From Cryomorphaceae bacterium (lineage in GTDB: Bacteria; Bacteroidota; Bacteroidia; Flavobacteriales; Schleiferiaceae): a stretch of 64,000 bases of DNA. The translations under genes were made by a program, and so were the position numbers. Under the pieces are notes generated by a model. That model was not told the DNA's origin. It made no database searches and saw only the letters and a list, made by a program, of their open reading frames with translations. Positions within the stretch are counted from its first letter, which is position 1; the number at the start of each line of letters is the position of its first letter. This document shows positions 18,275 through 26,665 of this stretch, piece by piece. Where the stretch lies: the NCBI GenBank assembly GCA_007116495.1, contig SKIJ01000055.1, forward strand, positions 43,037 to 107,036, given 5' to 3'.

Positions 18275-19264
18275 TTACTCAGAGAGCCAGTTCACAAGTT
18301 CTTCTAACTGCGGATTGATTGTTCGGTTGTGTTTTACTGCTTGTTTTAAGGATGTTTCTACCACTTTTCCTCCTTGACGACCAACCATAACACCCGAATG
18401 ACCTCGCCTGAGCGTTCTTACCGCCCATGAACCCAATTCGCTAGCCAATACTCTATCGTAGGCACTTGGAGCACCGCCTCTTTGAATATGCCCAAGAATA
18501 GAAACTCTTGTATCAAATTGAGGGAAACGTTTTTTCACCAATTTAGCCAACTCAGCAGCTCCGCCGCTATCGTCACCTTCCGCGACTATGATAATGGCGC
18601 TGGTCTTTTCTCTATCCCAGCCACTTTCTAAACGCCCCATAAGCGCTTCAACATATGTATTTGACTCTGGTATTAGTACCGCCTCAGCTCCACAGGCAAT
18701 GCCAGACCTCAACGCAATAAAGCCTGCGTCTCGTCCCATAACCTCTACAAAAAACAATCGATTGTGCGCATTGGCGGTATCTCGAATTTTATCTACGGCA
18801 TCTACAACAGTATTAATAGCCGTATCGTATCCGATGGTGGCTTCCGTTCCAAATAGATCATTGTCGATGGTACCGGGAATACCTATTACCGGAATATTGT
18901 ACTCATCACTTAACGATAATGCACCTTTAAAAGACCCGTCTCCGCCAATCACAACCAACGCATCTACGTTACTTTTTATTAAATTGTTCATAGCACGCTC
19001 TCGTCCTTCTTTCGTCATAAAAGCCGCACTGCGTGCCGTTTTTAAAATGGTGCCCCCCCTTTGAATAATGTTACTCACATCATTGGCAGTCAAGCTACGA
19101 AAGTCGTTTTCAACCATTCCCTGAAAGCCCTTGTTTATCCCCACAACTGAGATGTCAAAGTGATTGGCTGTTCGCACCACAGCACGCAGACACGCATTCA
19201 TACCAGGCGCGTCTCCACCTGAGGTAAGAACAGCAATTGATTTTAACGAGTTTGTGATTTTCAT
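18275..19264 (-). CDS. pfkA: 6-phosphofructokinase
   Basis: Phosphorylates fructose 6-phosphate in glycolysis. The protein has 329 residues. Motifs: AVLTSGGDAPGMNACLRAVVR (ATP site; GGD identifies the ATP-dependent type), IGGDGSFKGA, GIPGTIDNDLFGTEATIGYDTA (catalytic Asp in TIDND), EVMGRDAGFIAL and GHIQRGGAPSAYDR. The longer frame to 19306 is open, but MKITNSLKSIAVLTSGG from ATG 19264 matches the family start. The gene stands alone and is convergent with ribH. Confidence 0.93.
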   Translation of the reverse strand: MKITNSLKSIAVLTSGGDAPGMNACLRAVVRTANHFDISVVGINKGFQGMVENDFRSLTANDVSNIIQRGGTILKTARSAAFMTKEGRERAMNNLIKSNVDALVVIGGDGSFKGALSLSDEYNIPVIGIPGTIDNDLFGTEATIGYDTAINTVVDAVDKIRDTANAHNRLFFVEVMGRDAGFIALRSGIACGAEAVLIPESNTYVEALMGRLESGWDREKTSAIIIVAEGDDSGGAAELAKLVKKRFPQFDTRVSILGHIQRGGAPSAYDRVLASELGSWAVRTLRRGHSGVMVGRQGGKVVETSLKQAVKHNRTINPQLEELVNWLSE

Positions 19265-19483
19265 TCTTATTGTATTAGTCGTTACAAAAATTGCTAAACG
19301 AAACACTGTGCTGTTTATCGTTCACCAATGTTTTTCCAAAAAAGCAAATCATTTTCCCAATGTGTTTAACGCAAATGTTGATGTGCTTGGACATATTAAA
19401 AACAATTAATCAGACCGTTTCAAAAATAACGTTCACGCTCATTATCACCAAGAACTATTCAGAAATAAATCAGTTATTTTATG

Positions 19484-19491
19484 TAGTTTTG
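19484..19491 (+). promoter_or_regulatory. -7 box of the subtilisin-like protease gene
   Basis: TAGTTTTG fits TAnnTTTG and lies 28 bases before the ATG at 19519. No clear TTG was found at -33, so the promoter is partly supported. Confidence 0.4.
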
Positions 19492-19518
19492 TTTTTCTAA
19501 ATTAAATCAAACATATTG

Positions 19519-22500
19519 ATGCGTTTACTTTACTTTGTTGTTTCGTTTTTTATTTTTTCATTTCTCCAAATTGGCGCTCAACCTAAGGTACTATTGAATA
19601 ACGGTATTGTTTCGTTGAAGGAGAACCTCAATGATTTTCACATTGAGAAAAATGAGCTTCACCTCAACAAAGCCATTCGTGTGATACAGTTTAACACCAT
19701 TCCTAACGTAACTCAGTTAGGGCGTTTACAAAATGCCGGCATAGAGTTACTGGAATACATTCCCCACAACGCATACGTCGCTAGAATTCCTCAAAACATG
19801 AATGGAAACGTTTTGAAGTCCTTAGACATTCGCTCTGCAGTGATTCCAGATGAGGTATTTAAGTTATCGTCAAACTTATTTAACAACTACATACCTGAGC
19901 ATGCCGACATGGGAAATGGACGTGTTGAAATTGTGATTGTACCTTACAGCGGCATCAAAGCTACTGATGTTGTTGGAACACTAAATGAATTATCGCAATT
20001 CGACGTTTTACGAATTCCCGAAACAAACGACTACGTTGAAGCCATTTGCAGAATAAGTGACCTAAATTCGCTAGTCGCCAACCACCTTATAAGTTTTGTT
20101 CAAGAAGCTGAAGTACCGGGAGAACCGGAAAATAATACAGCCATTACAAGCCATCGCGTCAATACGGCAAATGGCACAAACGCACCGGCAACGGGTTACA
20201 CTGGAGCTGGCGTACGCGTATCATTAGGTGATAATGGTGCTATAGGCCCTCATATTGATTACCAAGGCAGATTAGATCAATCGCGTGCCGGAGCAAGTTC
20301 AGGAGACCATGGCGATCACGTTGCGGGAACCATTTTTGGCGCGGGCAACAGAAACCCGCGCGGAAGGGGTATGGCGCCTGGAGCAGATATGCTTTACTAT
20401 ACCTACCCTGCAAATCTCAATAACACGGTTAGCGATTACAATAACGATAACATTAAAATCACCTCCTCTTCATTCAGCAATGGTTGCAATGCCGGATACA
20501 CGAATTTTGCCCGCAACATGGACCTCACATCACATCAGTTGTACGGACTATTACACGTCTTTTCGGCGGGCAATAATGGAACCAGCGACTGTGGATATGG
20601 CGCAGGCGGGGGCTGGGGTAATATTACCGGTGGGCATAAGCTGGGTAAAAATGTTATTGCCGTTGCCAACGTAACCCGTCTAGACAATATTGCGAGTAGT
20701 AGCTCAAGAGGCCCGGCTACGGATGGCCGATTAAAGCCCGAAGTTGCTGCTGTTGGAACACAAGTTTTCTCCACAACGTTTCCGCACAACTACACGACAA
20801 AAACAGGTACGTCCATGGCTTGCCCGGGAGTTGCCGGTGCCCTAACCCTACTTTATGAAGCTTACGAAGATCAGTACAATGATTCTGCGAACGGCGGATT
20901 AATGAAAGCGGTTTTAATGAACGCAAGTGATGACTTGGGCAACCCAGGCCCTGATTTTATCTACGGATACGGAAGAATTAACATCCGTAAATCTCTTCGT
21001 ACGCTCAGTGAAGAGTGGTTTACTTCCGGTACTGTTGGGCAAAACGACAGCGTTTCTCACACCATTACATTACCGTCCGGAGCATCATCAGTTAAAGTAA
21101 TGCTTTATTGGGTAGATCGTGAAGGTAGTCTTACTGCTTCAAAAGCATTGGTTAACGACCTCGACATGACACTTCAGCAAGGAGCAAACACATTTCTACC
21201 ATTGACTTTGGACCCCACACCAAATGTATCTTCTTTGAGTGCTAATGCTACACCAGGCATCGATACACTCAACAATTCCGAACAAATAGTCATCACTAAC
21301 CCTACAGCAGGTAGCGCTACAATTACCGTAAAAGGAACATCCATTCCATTTGGCTCTCAAGATTATTTCATCGTTTATTACGTTGAAGATGAAGATCTCA
21401 CTTTAACCCACCCAATTGGTGGAGAGACCTTTACACCTGGAAACTCCGAGATCATTCGGTGGGATGCCAACTCCAATGCCGGAAACTTTACCCTGCAGTA
21501 TAGTACAAATGCCGGTATTAGCTGGATAAACATTAATACAAGTATTGCCGGTTCAACCAGACATTTCACTTGGACACCTCCTACTACAACCAGCGATCAG
21601 ATTCGTGTAAGAATTACGCGAGGTACTCAAAACAGTGAAAGTGAAAACTTTGTCATCGCTCCTACCCCAACTAATTTGGGTTTTTCCAGCATTTGTCCTG
21701 ACACCACAACACTTTCATGGAATCCTGTAAATAATGCAAAGGGTTACGTGGTCTACAAATTAGGCGCAATATACATGGACTCCATAGGTTATACCACCAA
21801 TACAACATTTGATGTGCCCAACGTAAGTGCATTCGATGAGCATTGGTACTCAGTAGCTACCGTTGCGGATAGCAATGGTGTGGGGCGCAGAGCAGTTGCC
21901 ATTTTAGCTGATGGTTCCGGATTATTTAACTGTATTGTCGACAACGATATTGCCGCCGGTGAGTTGTTAAGTCCATCAAAAGGGCTCATACCCTCATGTT
22001 TAGCCGATACTATTCCCATAGAAATATGGATTCACAATAATGGCATCAACCCAATTAATGGCTTTACTATTTCGTTTGACATTAATGGCGGAACAGTAAC
22101 CTCAGACACTATAACCCAAAGTATTCCTCCCGGTGACTCAATTCTTTTTACGAGTCCTTCCAGCATTATTCCTATCAGTGGCACAACAAATAATATTCGC
22201 GTATGGTTAAATATACCGAACGACGAAAGTGCTAGAAACGATACCGCATATACCAAAGTTGATATATACGGAACAGGTAGTGTAAACGTCCCCTTTATCC
22301 AAGACTTTGAAAGTGATAACAACTGTTCAACAGCGTCAAACTGCGAGCAAGAAGTGTGTGGACTTACTCTTGGTTACGTGAATGCCGAAAACGGGGAATT
22401 TGACGATATTGATTGGCGTGTCAACAACGGAACAACGCCATCAAACAATACCGGACCTGCAGTTGATCATACTTTAGGTACAGCTTCCGGAAAGTACGTT

Positions 22501-24393
22501 TACCTTGAAGCCACTACCTGCTTTAACAAAATCTCTGAGCTTTACACACCCTGTATTGATCTCATCGGTACATCTGCACCTATTTTAGAGTTCTACCATC
22601 ATCGACGTGGAAACAGTGTTGGCCCACTACACATAGACATATATCACGACGGTCAGTGGAAACAGCTTATGCCTAGTATTACCACAACTACGGGCACCCC
22701 ATGGGTTCGTTATGACGTTAGCCTTGTACCTTACGTAGGAGAAAAAATTGCCATCCGTTTTACGGGTGAAACCATTGGTAGTTGGCAGGGAGATATCGCT
22801 CTAGACGATATTTCCATTATTGAGAGTACTGATGCACCAGATGCAGATTTCAGAGCCTCAGACATTGTTGCTTGTCCAAACGTACCCGTTACATTTTTTG
22901 ATGAAAGTACTGGCGCTCCAAACACTTGGGAATGGGTTTTTTCCCCTAGTGCTGGAGTTGTAGCGGCACCAGGCAGCTCCCTAAGCGACCAAGAACCCGT
23001 CGTTTTATTCCAAAATACCGGTATTTATGATGTTACATTGATCGCATCAAATAGCAATGGGGCTGACACCCTTACACAAACCATGTTCATTGAAATTACC
23101 AATGGTGATACGACGCCTTACTTTGGCATTTACACCAATAATACAATAGGTGACGTATTACCAAATTGGAGCATCGATAACCCCGACAACGACGAAACAT
23201 GGGAGCGCGTTCCAAGCTTGATTAATCCGGCTAGTAATTCTGCTGTAAGAGTCAATAACTTTTCGTACAACGCACCCGGAGAACGCGATCAACTCATCTC
23301 ACCTCCGTTTGACCTCAATCAAACCCAAAGCGCGTTCTTAGTGTTTGATTATGCTTACGCACCCTTTAACGTAAACTTTACCGACTCACTAGAGATTTCC
23401 GTAGCGGTTGGCTGCGAGACCTCATTTGATACCATTGTGTATATCAATGGTGGATTTGATTTTTCAAGCATTGGTGGTGCTCAGAACGCTCTGTTTGTAC
23501 CAAATGCAAATCAGTGGAGCTCAGACACTGTTGATTTGAGTATGTTTACTGGAAACAGCATCAGACTGCGTTTTACAAACATCAATGGATACGGTAACGC
23601 ATTATACCTCAATAACTTTAGAATTGTTGACACATTGATGAATGCACCAACAGTTGATATTGCATCTAGTACGTCTGATGCTTGCGTTGGTAATACCGTT
23701 GTGTTTTCACAAACATCAGCAAATACAACGAGCTTTCAGTGGTCCTTCGGTGCTAATGCTTCGCCTTCAACTGCAAATGGACCAGGACCACACAACGTTA
23801 CGTACGGGGCAACCGGTACAAGAAATGTTTCGGTAACTGCAATTAACAGCGCAGGACAAACACAAGATAACATTACCGTAGACATTTCCGATCGTCCTTT
23901 TGCAGCGTTCCAAGAAACAATCAGTCAACTTACAGTTGACTTCAATGACTTATCGGTAGGTTCACCTACAAGTTGGGTGTGGGACTTTGGAGATGGCGAC
24001 AGCGCATTCATCCAAAACCCTCAACACACTTACGATGCACCGGGCACATACATCGTAACACTTAAAGCAGACAACGATTGTGGCGACCGAACCTTCTCGC
24101 GAACCATTACTTTAGAAGGGTTATCCAGCACTTCATTTAATGCTATGCCTGATTGGAACCTTTATCCAAACCCTGGTAACGGCACATTCACCATTGACGT
24201 ACCTGATAAAGCAAATGTAAAACGCATTCAATTGGTCGACATAGGAGGGCAAGTGCTTTCGGATGAGCTAATTACATATCATATTTCCGAAAAAACAATG
24301 GACGTAGGACATTTGGCATCAGGTGTATACATGATTCGTGTGTATCACCAATTTGGAATTAAAACATTCCGATACACACTTACAGCGGAATGA
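19519..24393 (+). CDS. Multidomain subtilisin-like (S8) serine protease, T9SS type A cargo
   Basis: A 1624-residue exported protease. The signal peptide MRLLYFVVSFFIFSFLQIGA is followed by a propeptide-like region to about 210. The S8 domain has catalytic Asp238 (LGDNGA), His264 (GDHGDHVAGT) and Ser432 (KTGTSMACPG), with the oxyanion region SAGNNG. After it come a beta-sandwich (P/PPC-like), Ig/FN3-like segments, a MAM-like domain (FIQDFESD through IALDDISI), a second jelly-roll region and two PKD domains (the last has WVWDFGDGDSAFIQNPQHTY). The C terminus carries the type A sorting domain (LYPNPGNGTFTID, then LVDIGGQ and LASGVYMIRVY). The start is ATG 19519; the preceding TTG at 19516 is not needed. 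The next gene overlaps by four bases. Confidence 0.92.
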   Translation: MRLLYFVVSFFIFSFLQIGAQPKVLLNNGIVSLKENLNDFHIEKNELHLNKAIRVIQFNTIPNVTQLGRLQNAGIELLEYIPHNAYVARIPQNMNGNVLKSLDIRSAVIPDEVFKLSSNLFNNYIPEHADMGNGRVEIVIVPYSGIKATDVVGTLNELSQFDVLRIPETNDYVEAICRISDLNSLVANHLISFVQEAEVPGEPENNTAITSHRVNTANGTNAPATGYTGAGVRVSLGDNGAIGPHIDYQGRLDQSRAGASSGDHGDHVAGTIFGAGNRNPRGRGMAPGADMLYYTYPANLNNTVSDYNNDNIKITSSSFSNGCNAGYTNFARNMDLTSHQLYGLLHVFSAGNNGTSDCGYGAGGGWGNITGGHKLGKNVIAVANVTRLDNIASSSSRGPATDGRLKPEVAAVGTQVFSTTFPHNYTTKTGTSMACPGVAGALTLLYEAYEDQYNDSANGGLMKAVLMNASDDLGNPGPDFIYGYGRINIRKSLRTLSEEWFTSGTVGQNDSVSHTITLPSGASSVKVMLYWVDREGSLTASKALVNDLDMTLQQGANTFLPLTLDPTPNVSSLSANATPGIDTLNNSEQIVITNPTAGSATITVKGTSIPFGSQDYFIVYYVEDEDLTLTHPIGGETFTPGNSEIIRWDANSNAGNFTLQYSTNAGISWININTSIAGSTRHFTWTPPTTTSDQIRVRITRGTQNSESENFVIAPTPTNLGFSSICPDTTTLSWNPVNNAKGYVVYKLGAIYMDSIGYTTNTTFDVPNVSAFDEHWYSVATVADSNGVGRRAVAILADGSGLFNCIVDNDIAAGELLSPSKGLIPSCLADTIPIEIWIHNNGINPINGFTISFDINGGTVTSDTITQSIPPGDSILFTSPSSIIPISGTTNNIRVWLNIPNDESARNDTAYTKVDIYGTGSVNVPFIQDFESDNNCSTASNCEQEVCGLTLGYVNAENGEFDDIDWRVNNGTTPSNNTGPAVDHTLGTASGKYVYLEATTCFNKISELYTPCIDLIGTSAPILEFYHHRRGNSVGPLHIDIYHDGQWKQLMPSITTTTGTPWVRYDVSLVPYVGEKIAIRFTGETIGSWQGDIALDDISIIESTDAPDADFRASDIVACPNVPVTFFDESTGAPNTWEWVFSPSAGVVAAPGSSLSDQEPVVLFQNTGIYDVTLIASNSNGADTLTQTMFIEITNGDTTPYFGIYTNNTIGDVLPNWSIDNPDNDETWERVPSLINPASNSAVRVNNFSYNAPGERDQLISPPFDLNQTQSAFLVFDYAYAPFNVNFTDSLEISVAVGCETSFDTIVYINGGFDFSSIGGAQNALFVPNANQWSSDTVDLSMFTGNSIRLRFTNINGYGNALYLNNFRIVDTLMNAPTVDIASSTSDACVGNTVVFSQTSANTTSFQWSFGANASPSTANGPGPHNVTYGATGTRNVSVTAINSAGQTQDNITVDISDRPFAAFQETISQLTVDFNDLSVGSPTSWVWDFGDGDSAFIQNPQHTYDAPGTYIVTLKADNDCGDRTFSRTITLEGLSSTSFNAMPDWNLYPNPGNGTFTIDVPDKANVKRIQLVDIGGQVLSDELITYHISEKTMDVGHLASGVYMIRVYHQFGIKTFRYTLTAE

Positions 24394-25085
24394 TTAAACA
24401 CGTTTTTTTTGATCTCGACCACACGTTGTGGGACTTCGACAAAAACTCTCGTGAAACGTTGAATGAGCTGTTTGAAGAAGCAAAACTTGAAGAGCAGCAT
24501 ATCAGGTTCAACGACTTTATGAGTGTGTATAAAGGAATAAATGATTCGCTGTGGGACGACTACCGAAAGGGCAATGTAACCAAAGACGAGTTAAGAGTTG
24601 TTCGCTTTGGCAAAACACTCAAACAACTCGGTGTCTACGAAAAATCGCTTGAGGCATTTTTTACTGAAGAATACATCAGACGATCACCGCTAAAAGAAAA
24701 TCTTATACCGGGTACGTTGAAAACACTGCGCACTTTACAAGAAAAAGAGTACAACATGCACATCATTACCAACGGGTTTAGAGAAGTGCAGTATACAAAA
24801 CTGACTAAAACCGGTCTGTCACCTTTTTTTAAAAATGTGATTACCAGTGATGAAGTTGGTGTCAATAAACCAGATCGTAAAATATTTCACACGGCGCTAC
24901 GAATTGCAAATGCAAAGCAAACATCCAGCATAATGATTGGTGACCATTTATTAGCCGATATTATTGGCGCTAGGCAAGCAGGTCTAAAACAAGGTTACTT
25001 TAACCCGATGAACAAACCACATTCAGAAAAGGTGACCTTTGAATTCGCTTTAATGGATGAACTTCCTCGTTTAATTATCCGTTGA
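24390..25085 (+). CDS. HAD-family nucleotidase, YjjG type
   Basis: A 231-residue HAD hydrolase. Motif I is FFDLDHTLWDFDKNS (the DxDxT nucleophile motif with the YjjG-like HTLWDF extension), motif II is HIITNGF, motif III the Lys in GVNKPD, and motif IV IGDHLLADIIGARQAG. This pattern is that of the noncanonical pyrimidine nucleotidases (house-cleaning 5'-nucleotidases). Its ATG overlaps the protease stop (ATGA), so it is likely translated from the same message, an odd pairing of a giant exoprotease and a cytosolic phosphatase. The 3' end overlaps the convergent small secreted protein by 15 bases. Confidence 0.85.
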   Translation: MIKHVFFDLDHTLWDFDKNSRETLNELFEEAKLEEQHIRFNDFMSVYKGINDSLWDDYRKGNVTKDELRVVRFGKTLKQLGVYEKSLEAFFTEEYIRRSPLKENLIPGTLKTLRTLQEKEYNMHIITNGFREVQYTKLTKTGLSPFFKNVITSDEVGVNKPDRKIFHTALRIANAKQTSSIMIGDHLLADIIGARQAGLKQGYFNPMNKPHSEKVTFEFALMDELPRLIIR

Positions 25086-25502
25086 TTCGGGTAGCTGATC
25101 TCTACCGGTCACTACATATTCAAACACTTTCCAATTAGAGCGTTTCGCATCTAATCGACTGGGGCTACCAAGTAGTTGACAGCTTATGATGTCACCCGGC
25201 TTAACTCCCGGGAAATCAAATCCAAGCTCCTTAAACTCTTGCTGTTTGCGTGTTGGCTTTGTCGTATAAAAAAACGTTACCATTACATATTCGCCGACCA
25301 AAGGTTGGAAAGATGACTCTTTTGCTAATTTATCTACCTCTTTTATCAAAACAACCGCATGCTCATTAGATTGCGGAACAACACTAATGACTTGAAGTGT
25401 AACTTTGTGAAATTCCTTGTTCAGATTCCGCGGCTCTGCATGTTGAGCAGAAGAATGAAGCGATATAAAACACGTTGAAATAACAACAAATAAATAACGC
25501 AT
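25071..25502 (-). CDS. Small secreted protein of unknown function
   Basis: A 143-residue protein with a clear signal peptide (MRYLFVVISTCFISLHSSAQ; cleavage probably after Ala-Gln) and no lipobox. The mature part is predicted mixed beta with charged loops (TLQVISVVPQSNEHAVVLIK and GVKPGDIISCQLLGSP). I do not recognise the family. It is convergent with the HAD gene and divergent from the AlbA_2 gene, so it is probably transcribed alone. Confidence 0.65.
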   Translation of the reverse strand: MRYLFVVISTCFISLHSSAQHAEPRNLNKEFHKVTLQVISVVPQSNEHAVVLIKEVDKLAKESSFQPLVGEYVMVTFFYTTKPTRKQQEFKELGFDFPGVKPGDIISCQLLGSPSRLDAKRSNWKVFEYVVTGRDQLPESTDN

Positions 25503-25617
25503 AAACGATTGATTAATCTTGTAAATAAAGCGTGGTCAAACTTACGCCACAACAATAACTCAATACGCACAATTCAAGCCAAAAGTTGTTTATTGTGATT
25601 AAACGACAGATATTATT

Positions 25618-26286
25618 ATGAATCGAATCATCAAACCAAATATACCGGGATACTTAGGGAAGCGAATTTCGGAAGGTGAGCACCAACAGCAAGACTTTAA
25701 ATTTGCCATTAACAATGCGCGTAAAATTGCCGAAACACTATCGGCGTTTGCAAATACAGATGGTGGCAGGCTGCTTATAGGAGTAAAGGACAATGGCAAG
25801 ATCGCCGGAATCCGCAACGACGAAGAGATGTACATGGTTGAAGGTGCAGCTGATTTATTCTGTAAGCCATCTGTTAACATGGATTTTCAGGTTTGGGAAT
25901 ACGATAATAAGCGAGTTTTAGAAGTGTGGATAAACCCGTCACCGGAACGACCGCATAAAGCTAAAACCGATGATAATCAATGGAAGGCATTCATAAGAGT
26001 TAACGACGAAAACTTTCTTGCATCGCCTATTCATCTCAACTATTGGGCGCACCAAGACAAAACCGACGCTGTGCCCGATCAGTTTTCTACAGATGACAAA
26101 AAGTTACTTACATTTATAGATGATAATGGAATAACCCTCAACGCCATTTGTAAAAAAACAGCCTTAGCACGTAAAGACGTGATAACTTCATTAGGTGCTT
26201 TTTTTCGTTGGGGGCTCATTGAACTCGACCGAAGAAACGGCAAATGGCACATCAAGGCATGCGCAAAGGATTTGTCAAATGAATGA
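25618..26286 (+). CDS. AlbA_2 (Schlafen-type) domain protein
   Basis: A 222-residue protein. Residues 10-130 match the AlbA_2 / divergent AAA-4 domain: EGEHQQQDFKF, then RKIAETLSAFANTDGGRLLIGVKDNGKIAGI, the characteristic block of this family, and later VNDENFLAS. The C-terminal 80 residues look like a winged-helix (LNAICKKTALARKDVITSLGAFFRWGLIELDRR). Proteins of this kind are annotated as putative transcriptional regulators or ATP/RNA-binding proteins, and the substrate is not settled. It stands alone, upstream of the repeat-rich intergenic region. Confidence 0.75.
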   Translation: MNRIIKPNIPGYLGKRISEGEHQQQDFKFAINNARKIAETLSAFANTDGGRLLIGVKDNGKIAGIRNDEEMYMVEGAADLFCKPSVNMDFQVWEYDNKRVLEVWINPSPERPHKAKTDDNQWKAFIRVNDENFLASPIHLNYWAHQDKTDAVPDQFSTDDKKLLTFIDDNGITLNAICKKTALARKDVITSLGAFFRWGLIELDRRNGKWHIKACAKDLSNE

Positions 26287-26371
26287 TTTATCAAAATTCA
26301 CGCAACAATATCATATTTTACATATCATCGAGGAATATCAACGAACACACGCAACCACATTAATAAACACG

Positions 26372-26402
26372 AAAAAAGCCGACGAAATCTCTTTCGCCGG
26401 CT
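26372..26402 (-). terminator. Minus-strand rho-independent terminator
   Basis: Minus-strand stem AGCCGGCGAAA / TTTCGTCGGCT (26402-26392 and 26387-26377, one G-U wobble) with a GAGA loop, followed by a run of T (26376-26372). It can end either the histidine-kinase transcript or the candidate small RNA. Confidence 0.7.
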
Positions 26403-26517
26403 TCATGAAAACACTCCTACTCACTATGTTTATCTAACGAATGCTTTTTTGTAATCGGAAAGATAACCGCCAATCCCAAAAGATTGGCGGAATCATGAAA
26501 ACACTCCTACTCACTAT
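26403..26517. repeat. Two-copy direct repeat (25-base identical core, 90-base period)
   Basis: Bases 26403-26427 and 26493-26517 are identical over 25 positions, and similarity continues for about 20 more (both copies reach AATGCTTTT). Immediately before each copy on the plus strand is a hairpin whose stem sequence is completely different between the two copies (26377-26402 and 26467-26490). Only the architecture, not the stem sequence, is conserved. Two copies with a 90-base period do not make a CRISPR. Confidence 0.9.
26405..26437 (+). CDS. Possible hydrophobic micro-ORF, copy 1 (shortened)
   Basis: ATG within the first repeat core reads MKTLLLTMFI and stops at TAA (26435-26437). Compared with copy 2 it ends five residues early; reading past the stop would resume Met-Leu-Phe. 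It directly follows a hairpin at 26377-26402. There is no independent proof of translation. Confidence 0.25.
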   Translation: MKTLLLTMFI

Positions 26518-26542
26518 TTTTATAGTTTTAATGCTTTTCTAA
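26495..26542 (+). CDS. Possible hydrophobic micro-ORF, copy 2
   Basis: ATG within the second repeat core reads MKTLLLTIFIVLMLF followed by TAA: 15 residues, one Lys and otherwise a single hydrophobic helix. Length and composition resemble type I toxins of the Ibs class or a bare signal-peptide core. A perfect hairpin (26467-26490) ends five bases before the ATG. Translation is hypothetical. Confidence 0.3.
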   Translation: MKTLLLTIFIVLMLF

Positions 26543-26665
26543 ATAACAATACAAATATAATATCGAATTACTTCTATATTATGAGTGTATTCACTTATTT
26601 TTATTCAATTTCAAAATGCTTACGAATTACGATTTAATATTCAGGCATTGTTTGTAACATTGATG

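Larger units (their letters stand above)
26371..26559 (-). ncRNA. Candidate small RNA spanning two tandem hairpin modules
   Basis: On the minus strand a -7 box TATATTTG (26559-26552) would start an RNA near 26546. It would run through a module core, a perfect 9-base hairpin (stem 26490-26482/26475-26467), a second identical core, and end at an 11-base hairpin with a U tract at 26402-26372. The expected transcript is about 175 bases. A G-U wobble in the last stem favours the minus strand. No -33 TTG was found. It could also be just the 3' end of the histidine-kinase message. I do not recognise it as a named RNA family; the Flavo-1 motif of this phylum should be tested. Confidence 0.4.

Noticed and set aside
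18588..19064. 158-codon plus-strand ORF inside pfkA
   Set aside because: It is the antisense shadow of a well conserved gene and shows no domain or signal of its own.
26403..26517. CRISPR array
   Set aside because: Only two repeat copies, 90-base period, hairpin spacers unlike CRISPR spacers and no cas genes.
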